Source of the DNA: an uncultured Clostridia bacterium | GTDB lineage: Bacteria > Bacillota > Clostridia > TANB77 > CAG-508 | Length of the DNA stretch: 64,000 nt | NCBI GenBank assembly: GCA_944386365.1 | Contig: CALXAT010000002.1 | Location: 109,202-173,201, forward strand | Reading direction: 5' to 3' | Shown: positions 32,477-43,559 of the stretch, in pieces | Layout of the letters: every line of letters begins with the position of its first letter | How positions within the stretch are numbered: the first letter of the stretch is position 1 | Made by a program: the position numbers and the translations under genes | The notes under the pieces: model-generated | What the model saw: the letters and a program-made list of their open reading frames with translations, nothing else | The model's database searches: none | Told to the model about the DNA's origin: nothing

Positions 32477-35400
32477 TTAATTCTTCTCTTTTTTCTTCTT
32501 ACACCCAAACATTAATCCTATACTTATTAGCATTAATATTGGTACTGTTACTAATAAAATAATTCTATCATTATGATCTAATCCTGTTGCTATTGTTATA
32601 ATCATACTTGATGTTGCATTATTATCTGTTTTATCTATATCCTCATACCCTGCTGGATTCTCTAAATTACTTAGGATTACAAAATTATCTTTTTGTCCGA
32701 AATTTTCTTCTCCTCTATCCCATCTTAATACAATTTCTATTTCTTTATATTCTCCTGCTTTTATCGTTTCATCTTTTAATGCATCTGTTACTAACTTTCC
32801 ATTTTTCTCTTCCCAGTGTACTTTATTGTCTTCTTGATGATAACTATATCCTGATGGAATATTTTCTACAATTTCTCCTGCTGTTCCCTCTATCTCTCCT
32901 TTATTCGTTACTCTTATTTTATATGTGATTTTCATGTCTGCTGTCTCTATTTTCTTTCTATGGATATCTACTTTATATACTTCATCTTTATTATTAATAT
33001 TTCTTCCTCCTTGGCTGATTCCATTTATGTTTACACTTGATACCCATTTGTCTATTCCTAAATTAAATACTTGTTTCTCATAATAATAGATAACAGTTAT
33101 TTTCTCTTTTTCCATCTTTCCTTTGTAGTTTTCTGTCTTTTCTACAAAGTTATAGTATGGGATATCTTTTTCTTCTGTTTCATAGTCGTCTCCTACATAT
33201 CCATTTATTTTCTTACTGTCTGCTATTTCATTTTCTGTTCCTTTTTCTAAGTATTTGACTTCTACTTCTGCTTTTCTTGCATAATAGTATTTAACCACTG
33301 TCTCTTCTTCTGTCATCTCTCCTGCACTATTTTCTGGTTTCTCTACTAAATCATATCCGTCAAATTCTTTCTCTTCTGTACTATATTCATCCCCTACATG
33401 TCCTTCTATTTCGTCTTCATCTAGTTTTTCTTCTGTTATTTTATCTATATACTCTACTTTTACTCTCGCTCGTTTTTGGTAGTAATAGTTTACTTCGATT
33501 TCTTCTTCTGTCATTTTTCCTTTTGCATTTTCCGGCAACATACTATTTCCTTCTTTGTCCTCTATTACTAAGTCATAGCCTTCAAATTCTCTTGATGGTA
33601 TATCATAGGCATCTCCTACATTTCCCTCATGCCTTTCTGTTGCTAATTCTTCATCTGTTGTTATATCTATATGGTTTTCTATGACGCCTCCTGCTATCTT
33701 TTTATAGTAGTATATCACTTCTATTTCTGCATTATAGGTTCCATCTGCATTTTTCGTTATTAACATGATTCCTTTTGTATTGTCTGTTGTTTCTACTAGA
33801 TTGTAACCTTCTATTTCTTTTGCTTCTGTCTCATAATAATCATTTTCATGGCCTTCTATTCTTTCTTCTTGTGCTAATACTTGATTATCTGTACTATCTT
33901 CTGGTGTTTCATCATATTCTAAGTATTTTACAATGACTTTTGCTTTTTTTATGTAATAGTACTTAACTTCTATAACTTCATCTCTTTTCATTTTTCCTTC
34001 ACTATTTTCTGGTAATCTACTGTTTCCTTCTTCATCTTCTGTTACTAAGTCATATCCTTCAAATATTTTTGATGGTATGTTATAGATATCTCCCTCATTT
34101 CCTTCATGTTCTTCACTATATAGCAATTCTCCCGTGATATCATCTATATGTTTCTCCACAACGCCTGCTGATACATGGGCATAATAGTATTTTACAATTT
34201 GTTCTCCTGTTTTATCCATGATGATATCTGGCTCTTCTGGGCTTTCTACTAATACATATCCTTCAAAGTCTTCTGCATGTGTTTCAAATAGGTCTCCTAC
34301 TTTTCCATTTTCTGTTTCTTCTTTTAAGATTCCTCCTGTTTCTCTATCTATGTGTTGTACGGTTGCTTTTGTGTTTTGCGCATAATAGTAGATGACTTCT
34401 ATTATATCTTTGGTCATGGTTCCTTCTGTATTATTTGTTGATTCCACAAATGTATAGTTATTTATTTTCTTTTGCTCTGTCTCATATGCCTTTCCTGCAT
34501 ATCCTTTTATTATTTCTTCATCTGCTAATACAACATTTGTATCTTTTTCTAGATATTTTACAATGACTTTTGTATCTTGTGCATAGTAGTAAATAACTTC
34601 TATTTCATCTCTTTGCATTATTCCACTTGTGTTATCTGTGTTATCTACTAGTGTATATCCTGCTATATCTTCTTTTACTGTTGAGTATCTTTCTCCTTCA
34701 TATCCTAGTATTGTTTTTTCTTCTGCTAATACTTTGTTATCTGCTGTATCTTCTGGTGTATTATCTTGTTCTAAATATTTTACTATAACGCTTGTATTTT
34801 TTGCATAATAATAGATTTTTTCTTGTGGTTCTACTGTATACGTTCCTGTCTTCTCTTCTGGCTCTTCTACTAATGTATATCCTTCTATCTCTTTTTTATC
34901 TTCTGCTACATCAAATGAATCTCCTACAATTCCTTCTTTTGTCTTTTCTTTTGATATTTCTTTTCCTGTGTTTTTATCCACATATTTTACCACTACTGTT
35001 GATGGAATTTTTGTCATTGTGTTTGTTATCGTCGCTTCTTTTTCATCTGTCGTTCCTACTTTATTTGTTACTCCTTTTATTTCTTTTCCATAGTAGAACA
35101 AGTCATTTGCTAATACTTCTTCTTCATCTACTGTATATTCTATTTCTTGTCCATTATCATTATATTTTGGCAGGTTTGTAAATGTTGCTACCCAATTATT
35201 TTCTTTTGTTACTACTTCACTTTTTACAACTACTTCTCCATTTTTTACTTCTAATCTGATAGATACTGGTCTCTTTTCATATTTGTTTTCTTGGTCTACC
35301 CATTCTTTGTTTACATCTATACTGATTGTATCTGTTGGTTTTGTAAATGTGTTTGTTATTGTTGTTCCTTCCACTTTACTTGTATAGAATTTTAAGTCTC

Positions 35401-38400
35401 CTTCTGTTTTTTCTTGCTCTTCTACTGTATACTGTATTTCTTGTCCTTGACTATTATATTTTGGTAAGTCTGTGAATGTATATGTCCACGTATTGTTATC
35501 TGCTGTTTTTGCACTTTTCTCACTTAGTTCATATCTATCTTCCTCTACTCCATTTGCTTTTAGTATGACTATTACACTTTCTGGCCTTCTTTGTGCTTGT
35601 ATTTCATTATCTTTCCATACTTTTGTCACTGGAATATTTACTAAATATTCTGTTGGTATTTCTTCTGTTGTTTCCGTTGTTTGTTCTTTTTCTGGTGTAT
35701 CTAATTTGATTGTTCCTGTTACTTTATTTTCTATAGTTTCTTTTGTTGTATTTATATCTTTATATACCAAACTGATTTCTTTTTCTATATTGATTTCTTT
35801 TTCAATATTAACAAAGGTATCTATATCACCAATTTTTTCTGTCCATGTAATTGTTTTATTTTCTTTACTATATGTTCCTCCTGCTATATTGGATTTTCCC
35901 TCATCTATTTCATATGGCAATGTATCTACTAATGTTATAGTTACATTTCCTATGTATTCATCTATTATTGTAGTATAGTTTATATTATAGTCTATTACTT
36001 GATTTACATCTGTTACTTTTTCTGTATTACTTTCTTTTGTTATTTCTGGTGTTTTTATGCTTGGTTCCTTTAGTTTATAGTAATAAATAACTTCTGTTGT
36101 TCCTTCTACAATCTCTCCACTTGTATTGTCTGTACTTGATACATATTCATAATTATTAGCTATATTTTCTGCCTTCTTTGTTGTATATGTGTCTCCTACA
36201 TTTCCTGTCTGTATTACGTCTTCTACAATACCTCCTCCTGATGCTGGTACTTTTTCCTCTGTTCCTTTTATATAATGATGTGTTATGACTGTTCCTTCTA
36301 TTTTTTCAAAACTGACTACAACTGTTTTATCTTCTTGCATATTTATAAATTTATTTAATGTTACAGTATGATTTTCTTCTTCTGTAAATTCTATTTCTTC
36401 TCCGTTTACGGTTATTTTACTTACTTTATATCCATAATCTGGGGTAACTACTATATCCTTTTTACTATCTTCTCCTTTATCTACTGTTTCATATATTTCT
36501 TCATCTTGCCCTGTAATCTTTCCCCCTTCTCCTTCTACTTTTGTATTAATATCATATTGTATTTTTATTAATCCTGCATTTACATTCTCTTCTATTATTT
36601 CTGGTGCTGATACTGAATCTAATTTTGTTATCACATCTGTCTCTTTCGTATTTGTATTAAATTTACTATTTATCTCTATATTATTCCCTACATTTTTTTC
36701 TGTTAAATAATACAAATCTCCATATTCTATCTTAACTTTATAATTTGCTCTATCCAATGCTGTAAAACTATATTCTCCTTCTGCATTTGTTGTTATACTT
36801 CTTACTTCTTGATTTGTTCCTGTATTTATTAATCTTACTGTTATTCCTTGTATACCGCTTTCGTTATTGTCTATTATTCCATTTTTATTACTATCTTCCC
36901 ATACTTTTCCTTCTATTTTTCTATTTACCACTTGTGCTTGTACAATTCCTGTTTGCATTTGTTCTGAATCTGCATATACTTGTGCCATTGTATCATTTGC
37001 ATATACATTTTCGGCTACATTTCCACTTGTATTTAATGTTATTTCAACTTCTAATCTTGCTCTTCCTTGCAAATTTCCTATTATTGCAATTCCTTTTGCA
37101 TTTGTATTTAATGTACTTCCTATTGTTGCCTCTGACCATATATTATCTGTTCCTATTCCTTCATCTTTAGCCGTCATATTTTTTACGTTATCTGAATTTG
37201 TTATATATAGCTTTAAATTTGTATTTGACTGTGTTGTTTCATTTATTGTCTGATTTACTTTCACACTATTTAGTGTATACGTTCCATTATATGCTGTTCC
37301 TCTACTATCTCCATTATATGGCAATATATCTAGTAATTGAAATTCTGGAACAGTTTCGTCTGTATTATTTGCATATACAACTGTATATTTAACTTCTCCA
37401 TTCTTTTCTATTACTGGCGTTTTTACTTCCTTATACAGTCTATGACTTGCTAAATTTATTATATTTATGGTTTCTGTTGAGGTTCTATTGGTAATTTCAC
37501 TATTACCTATTTTACTGATTCCATCTTCTCCTATAACCTCTGATACAACAAATGTTGCTGTATATTGCTGTCCATTTGGACTTTCGTTATCTATTTGTAC
37601 ATCAAATTTTATTGGCTCTATTGTTTTTCCTGATGTTACGCCATATATATGCCATATTAATAACTGTGTTCCATCACTATTATTGGTTATCTCAGGTTCT
37701 GTATAACTTTTTCCGCCTCTTATGCTACTTCCCACTATATATTGTAATCCTTGTGGTAATGTTACTTTTACTTGTAATATAACATTACTTATTTGTGTAG
37801 ATATATTTGCATTTGCATCTAATTGTGGCTGAATATTATATGTTATTACGTTTTCATTTTTACTAAAATCATAATTAATTTTCTCTGAAGATGTTGCATC
37901 TATTGCCTGAATACTACCATGTAAATTGGCTCCTACTACTAAAACAGTTTGTCCCCATTGAAAAGCTCCACTATGTGTTCCTTCAATTATTTCCCCATTT
38001 TCATCATATTCTGTTTTTATATATTGTCTATGTTCTGTATCCCAATCTGGATCTGGCCATTCCACATCTGGATTTGTAACTGTATATACACGCCTATCTA
38101 ATTTTTCAGTCCATAATTGTGTTCTTTGTGTCATCCCATAAGTTTTTCCTATTGTTGCAGTTGTTTTTATTCTTAATGGAAGAACTAAATGATTTCCAGA
38201 TGTCGCAATTCCTCTATAAATATATCCATCAATTAATTCTGCATATATACCTATGCAAAGTTTATTTTCTGGTATATCTTCTATATTATCATAAATATCC
38301 ATATCCTCTATATCTGCATTATTCATTTCCGTCTGACTCGTCCAATTTTTTCCATCTTTTTTGGTTACATACCATATTCTAAACTCTGGATTTCCTTCTA

Positions 38401-40087
38401 CAGTTGAACTCCATTTATATTTATTTCCATTACTATAATAAATTGGTTCTAATCCTTCTCCATCAAATTTAAAAAACCTATTTAGAGTATATATATCATT
38501 ATCATTATTAGCATTTGTAATTATCTTTGTAGCTACTTGTATTGTTTGTCCAATATTAGCTTTTCCATCACCAGTATCATAGTTACTTGTTATGATTCTT
38601 CCACTAGTATCTTCAAGTATAATTTGATGGGCATATGTGTCTGTTCTATATAATACATGTTGTACTCTTATGCTATCATCTGATGTAGCCATTTGTGTTG
38701 TTATTTGCTCATTTGTGTTAGATATCATTTTTAAATTACTATCTGATACTGTTAAATAATAGTTTCTATCTTCTATTGTACTTGCTTCATTATCTGGTAC
38801 AAAAATCTGCATATATCCTATGCTAAATGCTCCTATATTATCTGTATATACTTTATCTCTCCCTGAATCTGGTGAAGTAGAAAAATTTGCTTCATAGTAA
38901 GGAAATATTCCATTTAAAGCATAATCACTAACTGTTACATGTAAAGTAGATGCTTCTTGAATAATATTTATATCTCCTGAATCATACGTTGAATATTTAT
39001 CATTTACATATACTCCTAACGGAAGGTATGGATTATATCTATGGTATGCACTTTTCGCAAGCATTTCTCTTCCTTCTATGTTTCCAGTTAAATCACTACT
39101 CCAATCATTTAATTTATAATTCCATAAAACTGGCGTACATGCATCTGTTATATCTTCTAATTCTGTTGTTTCAAATTTACTTCTTTGTAATTGTAAGTTT
39201 ATATCAAAAGTTACATCACCTTTTGGATATTCTATTCCCTTTAAGCCTTTTGATTCTGTCTCATTATATAATTGTACCACAAAATTATATCCATACATTC
39301 TTCCACTTGTTTCGCCTCCGCCATAGTCCACACTTGTTTTAAATGCTAAACTAGTATTTCTAACCAATTGGATATTGTATTTTCCTTTCGCACTTACAAA
39401 AATGTTCTCTCCTGCTATTTTTATTTTTTCATTTTCTTTATTTCCTTCTAGATAAAATGTAAATGTTGGTATTACTTCTGTTTTATTTCCTGCTCCTTGT
39501 ATACTTAAAACAAATACCAATGTCTGTTTACCTGGTATTGTTGTTTCTTTATCTGTCATAGTATATTGTCCAGTTACTGTTCTTCCATCTGCACTTACTT
39601 TTCCATTTTCAAGCCAGTTCATACTATCTAGGTTCCATTTCATTACATTAGCACAGTTTTCGGGTAAACTTGCTTCTACGTTGATTACTCCACCTGTTAA
39701 TCCTGTCTCTACTACTCCATCTTTTAATGCCATTGTTAAATCCACTGTCCATGTTACTTGATCAAATGAACGCACAATATTGTTATCCTCTGAACTATCA
39801 TTTCCTGGCTCATCATCTGCATCCCATGGTCCTGTTCCTGTCTTGGTTTGTATAATTTGTGCTGATGTTATTTTTCCTTTTTCTCCTATTTCGCTTGCAT
39901 TTGCTGCTTGCACATTTTCACCTAAACCTTGTATTTGTTTATTTATATATTCACTTATTTCTTTTCTGTTTATTGTCATCAATACTACTATTACAGCCAA
40001 TAATACCAATAGCAAAATTAAAAGCATTTTTTTATATTTCATTACTTTTTTCTGTTCTTGATTGCTATCGTTCATATTGTTTTTCAT
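32477..40087 (-). CDS. Giant cell-surface protein with SdrD-B, Cna-B and ten MucBP-like domains
   Basis: This 2536-aa exported protein starts at ATG 40087 (AGGTGG site), with a membrane/signal helix at residues 27-45. A long beta-rich region follows. An SdrD-B-like domain (EGKVWEDSNKNGIIDNNESG) lies near 1053-1130, one MucBP-like domain near 1270-1340, and two Cna-B domains near 1480-1650 (VTKVWKDNE..., VNKEWVDQE...). Nine MucBP-like repeats lie near 1695-2330, each with VxYL/I-D..., a central GYxLV and a YYYA end. A DUF11-like domain and a C-terminal membrane helix with a KKKKEKN tail close it. There is no LPxTG motif, so anchoring is by the membrane. It is probably a stalk-like adhesin binding mucus or other cells, with Cna-B isopeptide stiffening. 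Confidence 0.88.
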   Translation of the reverse strand: MKNNMNDSNQEQKKVMKYKKMLLILLLVLLAVIVVLMTINRKEISEYINKQIQGLGENVQAANASEIGEKGKITSAQIIQTKTGTGPWDADDEPGNDSSEDNNIVRSFDQVTWTVDLTMALKDGVVETGLTGGVINVEASLPENCANVMKWNLDSMNWLENGKVSADGRTVTGQYTMTDKETTIPGKQTLVFVLSIQGAGNKTEVIPTFTFYLEGNKENEKIKIAGENIFVSAKGKYNIQLVRNTSLAFKTSVDYGGGETSGRMYGYNFVVQLYNETESKGLKGIEYPKGDVTFDINLQLQRSKFETTELEDITDACTPVLWNYKLNDWSSDLTGNIEGREMLAKSAYHRYNPYLPLGVYVNDKYSTYDSGDINIIQEASTLHVTVSDYALNGIFPYYEANFSTSPDSGRDKVYTDNIGAFSIGYMQIFVPDNEASTIEDRNYYLTVSDSNLKMISNTNEQITTQMATSDDSIRVQHVLYRTDTYAHQIILEDTSGRIITSNYDTGDGKANIGQTIQVATKIITNANNDNDIYTLNRFFKFDGEGLEPIYYSNGNKYKWSSTVEGNPEFRIWYVTKKDGKNWTSQTEMNNADIEDMDIYDNIEDIPENKLCIGIYAELIDGYIYRGIATSGNHLVLPLRIKTTATIGKTYGMTQRTQLWTEKLDRRVYTVTNPDVEWPDPDWDTEHRQYIKTEYDENGEIIEGTHSGAFQWGQTVLVVGANLHGSIQAIDATSSEKINYDFSKNENVITYNIQPQLDANANISTQISNVILQVKVTLPQGLQYIVGSSIRGGKSYTEPEITNNSDGTQLLIWHIYGVTSGKTIEPIKFDVQIDNESPNGQQYTATFVVSEVIGEDGISKIGNSEITNRTSTETINIINLASHRLYKEVKTPVIEKNGEVKYTVVYANNTDETVPEFQLLDILPYNGDSRGTAYNGTYTLNSVKVNQTINETTQSNTNLKLYITNSDNVKNMTAKDEGIGTDNIWSEATIGSTLNTNAKGIAIIGNLQGRARLEVEITLNTSGNVAENVYANDTMAQVYADSEQMQTGIVQAQVVNRKIEGKVWEDSNKNGIIDNNESGIQGITVRLINTGTNQEVRSITTNAEGEYSFTALDRANYKVKIEYGDLYYLTEKNVGNNIEINSKFNTNTKETDVITKLDSVSAPEIIEENVNAGLIKIQYDINTKVEGEGGKITGQDEEIYETVDKGEDSKKDIVVTPDYGYKVSKITVNGEEIEFTEEENHTVTLNKFINMQEDKTVVVSFEKIEGTVITHHYIKGTEEKVPASGGGIVEDVIQTGNVGDTYTTKKAENIANNYEYVSSTDNTSGEIVEGTTEVIYYYKLKEPSIKTPEITKESNTEKVTDVNQVIDYNINYTTIIDEYIGNVTITLVDTLPYEIDEGKSNIAGGTYSKENKTITWTEKIGDIDTFVNIEKEINIEKEISLVYKDINTTKETIENKVTGTIKLDTPEKEQTTETTEEIPTEYLVNIPVTKVWKDNEIQAQRRPESVIVILKANGVEEDRYELSEKSAKTADNNTWTYTFTDLPKYNSQGQEIQYTVEEQEKTEGDLKFYTSKVEGTTITNTFTKPTDTISIDVNKEWVDQENKYEKRPVSIRLEVKNGEVVVKSEVVTKENNWVATFTNLPKYNDNGQEIEYTVDEEEVLANDLFYYGKEIKGVTNKVGTTDEKEATITNTMTKIPSTVVVKYVDKNTGKEISKEKTKEGIVGDSFDVAEDKKEIEGYTLVEEPEEKTGTYTVEPQEKIYYYAKNTSVIVKYLEQDNTPEDTADNKVLAEEKTILGYEGERYSTVKEDIAGYTLVDNTDNTSGIMQRDEIEVIYYYAQDTKVIVKYLEKDTNVVLADEEIIKGYAGKAYETEQKKINNYTFVESTNNTEGTMTKDIIEVIYYYAQNTKATVQHIDRETGGILKEETENGKVGDLFETHAEDFEGYVLVESPEEPDIIMDKTGEQIVKYYYAHVSAGVVEKHIDDITGELLYSEEHEGNEGDIYNIPSKIFEGYDLVTEDEEGNSRLPENSEGKMKRDEVIEVKYYYIKKAKVIVKYLEYDETPEDSTDNQVLAQEERIEGHENDYYETEAKEIEGYNLVETTDNTKGIMLITKNADGTYNAEIEVIYYYKKIAGGVIENHIDITTDEELATERHEGNVGDAYDIPSREFEGYDLVIEDKEGNSMLPENAKGKMTEEEIEVNYYYQKRARVKVEYIDKITEEKLDEDEIEGHVGDEYSTEEKEFDGYDLVEKPENSAGEMTEEETVVKYYYARKAEVEVKYLEKGTENEIADSKKINGYVGDDYETEEKDIPYYNFVEKTENYKGKMEKEKITVIYYYEKQVFNLGIDKWVSSVNINGISQGGRNINNKDEVYKVDIHRKKIETADMKITYKIRVTNKGEIEGTAGEIVENIPSGYSYHQEDNKVHWEEKNGKLVTDALKDETIKAGEYKEIEIVLRWDRGEENFGQKDNFVILSNLENPAGYEDIDKTDNNATSSMIITIATGLDHNDRIILLVTVPILMLISIGLMFGCKKKKEKN

Positions 40088-40500
40088 ACACTTCCACCTC
40101 ATAAATTTTTTCTTCTTATTATAAGTCTATTATTTAATATTATTTTAATTTATATATTTTTTGCTGTAAATAATAGATTTTGGCACTTTTCATCAAAATT
40201 TTAAATTTTAATTACGGGAAATATACTAATAGCATTTTTTATCTTATATTACTTTTTCTTTAAATTTTTGTCATTTTTTTGTCATTTTTTATCTTTCTTG
40301 TTTTATCTTCTGCATAATACCTATTTCCCTAGCATTTTTATTTCCTTTATCATTTTTTATTCTACCATCTATAACGACAATTTTTTAAAAAGTAATTATC
40401 TTTAAAAAGTGATTTATTAATTTTAATCTTTATTTATGGACTTTTTTATCTTTTTAGTATACACTAATCTATATATACTAAGAAAGGAATAAATTAAATT
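40088..40500. other. Divergent intergenic region between the surface-protein gene and dgt
   Basis: About 400 very AT-rich bases. A TATAAT-like element (40118-40123, minus) precedes the surface gene and TATACT (40474-40479, plus) precedes dgt, both with poor -35 matches. A direct repeat of TTTGTCATTTTT near 40266-40290 could be a regulator site. I see no gene or structured RNA. Confidence 0.4.
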
Positions 40501-41712
40501 ATGAAAGATATATTTAAAGATTATGCAGCTAATATAAACCATCCAAATTGGGAAAACATATCTAAACGAAATAAACCCTTACCAACAAATCCTGGAGATA
40601 TTCGTTCAGTTTTTGATAGGGATTATACTAGAATTATTCATTCTAATGCCTATAAGAGATTAAAACATAAAACACAAGTATTCTTTTCGCCGGAAAGTGA
40701 TCATATTTGTACTAGAAGTGAACACGTTTCTCATGTAGAATCCATCAGTTACACGATTGCTAGTTATTTAGGTTTAAATACAGAATTAACAAAAGCTATA
40801 TCGGTTGCTCATGATATCGGTCATAGTCCTTTTGGACATAGCGGTGAAAAAATTTTATCTACGATTTCTCAAAGGGATTTGGGATGTACTTTTTGGCACG
40901 AAAAAAATGGATTAGATTTTGTGGATAATATAGAATTATTGGAAAATAAAGAAAAATTTAAAGATAATTTAGATCTTACATATGCAGTAAGAGATGGTAT
41001 TATTTCTCACTGTGGAGAAATTGATGAAAATTCTTTAAAACCTAGAGAAGAATTTATTGATTTAACAACCTATCTTAAACCTAATCAATATGCACCATAT
41101 ACTTGGGAAGGCTGTGTCGTAAAAATATCTGATAAAATATCTTATATTGGAAGAGATATTGAAGATGCTATTAGCTTAGGTATTATTGATGAACATTTAG
41201 ATGAATTATATACATTACTACATTATGATTTACCAGAAAAGAAAATCAATAATACCATTATTATCAATTATTTAGTATGTGATTTAGCTCAAAATTCCTC
41301 TCCTGAAAAAGGTTTATGTTTTTCTGAAGAAGCCTTTGATTTATTAAATAAAATTAAAGCATTTAACTATAGAAATATTTATTTTTCAGATAGATTAAAA
41401 CCGTCTATTAAATATTTTGATTTAGTTATAAATGAAATCTATGATACATTAAAATATTGTTATGATGGTCAAAATACCTTATCAAGTTTAAAGAATAAAC
41501 TATCTAAAGTTTCTACAAAACTTTATAATAGCTTTCTTGGATTTTTATCTAATTATTATGATTTAGGTAATCGAAAAGAATTAAAATTAATCAATAATGT
41601 TATATTTGACTTCAATAATGAAAAAGACTTTTATAAATGTATAATTTATTATATTTCTGGTATGACAGATAAATTTGCTATTGAAATATATAATGATATT
41701 ATAGGATTTTAA
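40501..41712 (+). CDS. dgt: Deoxyguanosinetriphosphate triphosphohydrolase-like HD protein
   Basis: The 403-aa HD-domain enzyme splits dNTPs into deoxynucleoside and triphosphate, which can limit dNTP pools and phage growth. The N-terminus shows DYTRIIHSNAYKRLKHKTQV, then SEHVSHVESISYTIA and the metal motif AHDIGHSPFGHSGE near residue 104. Both features are typical of dGTPases. The start has AAAGGA. Confidence 0.92.
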   Translation: MKDIFKDYAANINHPNWENISKRNKPLPTNPGDIRSVFDRDYTRIIHSNAYKRLKHKTQVFFSPESDHICTRSEHVSHVESISYTIASYLGLNTELTKAISVAHDIGHSPFGHSGEKILSTISQRDLGCTFWHEKNGLDFVDNIELLENKEKFKDNLDLTYAVRDGIISHCGEIDENSLKPREEFIDLTTYLKPNQYAPYTWEGCVVKISDKISYIGRDIEDAISLGIIDEHLDELYTLLHYDLPEKKINNTIIINYLVCDLAQNSSPEKGLCFSEEAFDLLNKIKAFNYRNIYFSDRLKPSIKYFDLVINEIYDTLKYCYDGQNTLSSLKNKLSKVSTKLYNSFLGFLSNYYDLGNRKELKLINNVIFDFNNEKDFYKCIIYYISGMTDKFAIEIYNDIIGF

Positions 41713-41741
41713 AAAGGGATTCTTAAAAAGAAACCCTTTTT
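41711..41741. terminator. Bidirectional terminator between dgt and the kinase gene
   Basis: AAAAAGGG and CCCTTTTT form a stem that spans the dgt stop and the last codons of the convergent kinase gene. Confidence 0.75.
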
Positions 41742-43180
41742 TCTATATCTGCCTTTTGTATATCTTTTTCACGATATGAAGATATTTTATATTCATTTCT
41801 ATTATCAAAAATAATTTTTATCATCTTTGTAAAGTTATCTTTTGAAGGTTTTCCATACTCTTGTATAACTAAACTTGCTTTGTATTTTTTTAATGTGTCA
41901 AATGTATTCATGAATCCCATGCCTGTACCACCATCTTTTTCATGTGTTGTACTTGGTTTTATTCCTAAATTTATTAAGGTATCTATTTTAAATTCTATAC
42001 CTGAATCATAAATGTATAAACTATAGAAACCATCAATTAGGCCCAACCTTACTAAAATATTTTTATTGATATTTTTAGAATGATTAATTGCTATAATTGC
42101 ATTTTTTATATGGTCTGCCAATAAAATTTCTAAATCTTCTTTAGCAATATGCTTATTTATCATATGATGTACATTTCCACTTACTTGTAATTCAAAGTCA
42201 ATCTTATTCTTTATACATTCTGATTGCATATATTTTAACATATTATCTATTTCTGGAATATTTGTTTTGGTTAATTCCACACTTGCAGTTTCGTTTTGTA
42301 TTTCTTTTGATAATGTTTCTATTTTACTTTTTATATGACTTTCATCTGCTATTTCATTCTTTAATAACAATTGATTTAATTCATATTCTAATGATTTTTG
42401 CTTATGTGCTATTGAATGATTCTTTTTATTAAGTTCTAAATTTTCTTTTTCTAATTCTTCTATTTCTTCATCCTTACTTTTTAATTCTTCTTTTATTTCT
42501 GCTGTCTCTCTTTCTTGTAATTTTTGTTTATAGTATAACTGTAGTGATTTTTGAATGGTAATGAACATGATGATGGCAAAGATGATCGCATATATAAATA
42601 TTGATTTTAGAGCTTCCATACTAGTATTCATATTCTTCAATATTGTAAATAACAAAAATATAATTATGCTTATATTTAATACAATCATTCCTAAGTATTC
42701 ATTCTTTTCATTTCTTTTCAAAAATGAAATCCCTTTATTCAATTTTTTTATTCTGTATATTGATTTAACTAATATTCCATATATTAATAATATACAAACA
42801 AATATTATGCATTCATTATTAATGTTACAAAGTTTAGATAAAATAAAATTTATCAATACCGATATCGTATATAAGATATAATTTACACTTATTGATATTG
42901 TTGTAATTAATAAAGCATAACCAAGATTTCTATCAATTTCCCTTGAAAATATTAGTGCTATAAATACATTTAAAAATATTATACTTGTCGTAGATGCTGA
43001 TAATTGTTGTATAATTACACTCAATATATCTACTAGAACTAATTTCATTATTATTTTTAAATTTTCTATTTTTGTTTTTTTACTTATATTCAGAAGTTTA
43101 TAATTTAATTGTAATATAAATATACTTATAAACATAATTTTTATAAAATTTTGTATATATTCAATCGTTAATTGTCTCAA
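41723..43180 (-). CDS. AgrC-like sensor histidine kinase (GHKL ATPase)
   Basis: The 485-aa kinase has five or six N-terminal membrane helices (to about residue 180), a long coiled coil (190-250), then LNKKNHSIAHKQK with the likely phospho-acceptor His. A GHKL ATPase follows, with a variant N box (LLADHIKNAI) and a G box (KDGGTGMGFMN). This is the layout of AgrC/ComD-type peptide sensors. I chose TTG 43180 because TAGGAGTG precedes it; an upstream ATG adds 17 hydrophobic residues without a site. A tiny peptide gene lies just upstream. Confidence 0.82.
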   Translation of the reverse strand: MRQLTIEYIQNFIKIMFISIFILQLNYKLLNISKKTKIENLKIIMKLVLVDILSVIIQQLSASTTSIIFLNVFIALIFSREIDRNLGYALLITTISISVNYILYTISVLINFILSKLCNINNECIIFVCILLIYGILVKSIYRIKKLNKGISFLKRNEKNEYLGMIVLNISIIIFLLFTILKNMNTSMEALKSIFIYAIIFAIIMFITIQKSLQLYYKQKLQERETAEIKEELKSKDEEIEELEKENLELNKKNHSIAHKQKSLEYELNQLLLKNEIADESHIKSKIETLSKEIQNETASVELTKTNIPEIDNMLKYMQSECIKNKIDFELQVSGNVHHMINKHIAKEDLEILLADHIKNAIIAINHSKNINKNILVRLGLIDGFYSLYIYDSGIEFKIDTLINLGIKPSTTHEKDGGTGMGFMNTFDTLKKYKASLVIQEYGKPSKDNFTKMIKIIFDNRNEYKISSYREKDIQKADIEKRVSF

Positions 43181-43276
43181 TTTTATCACTCCTAAATATA
43201 TATTACATGAAATAAAAAAGATAATCAACATTATCTTCTAATACTGATTATCTTTTATTATTCTCATTTCTATTTA

Positions 43277-43330
43277 TTAAGGAAGCCATTTTCTAAGCCA
43301 CTCTAAAAATTCTTCATATAAATCCTCCAT
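43277..43330 (-). CDS. 17-residue peptide gene upstream of the sensor kinase
   Basis: A very short frame, MEDLYEEFLEWLRKWLP, has an AAAGGTGGTG site at seven bases. The product is strongly amphipathic (Leu/Trp/Phe on one face, Glu on the other) and lacks Cys and a signal peptide. Its place about 100 bp upstream of an AgrC-like kinase suggests a signalling or kinase-modulating peptide, but no AgrB-type processing protein is nearby. It could also be a leader peptide. Confidence 0.5.
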   Translation of the reverse strand: MEDLYEEFLEWLRKWLP

Positions 43331-43470
43331 TATTAATCACCACCTTTTTCTTCCGTACTTATAGAAAAACATTTCTGCTTTCTATAAATAAAAATTACCA
43401 TCTTCTTCCGAAAAAAAGACGGTAACTTACGGTGAAAAAAAATGGTAGAAATTTGTCGAATATAGAAAAA

Positions 43471-43517
43471 AACATATCATAAATATCAATTATGTTCTTT
43501 GATATCTATAATATGTT
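43471..43517 (-). terminator. Terminator of the Rpn-family gene
   Basis: AACATATCATAAATATCA and TGATATCTATAATATGTT form a long, mostly paired stem. On the minus strand it is followed by a T tract. Confidence 0.7.
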
Positions 43518-43559
43518 CATCTGTTTTATTGTTAGCATTGTGAATAACTGCTTCATATA

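Noticed and set aside
33100..35000. CRISPR-like periodic repeats
   Set aside because: The period of about 200 bp and the coding content match MucBP protein repeats; no short direct repeats with spacers are present. No CRISPR array was seen elsewhere.
34792..39342. Many plus-strand reading frames opposite the giant surface gene
   Set aside because: They are Leu/Phe-rich shadows of the repeat-rich minus-strand gene, without ribosome sites or family matches.
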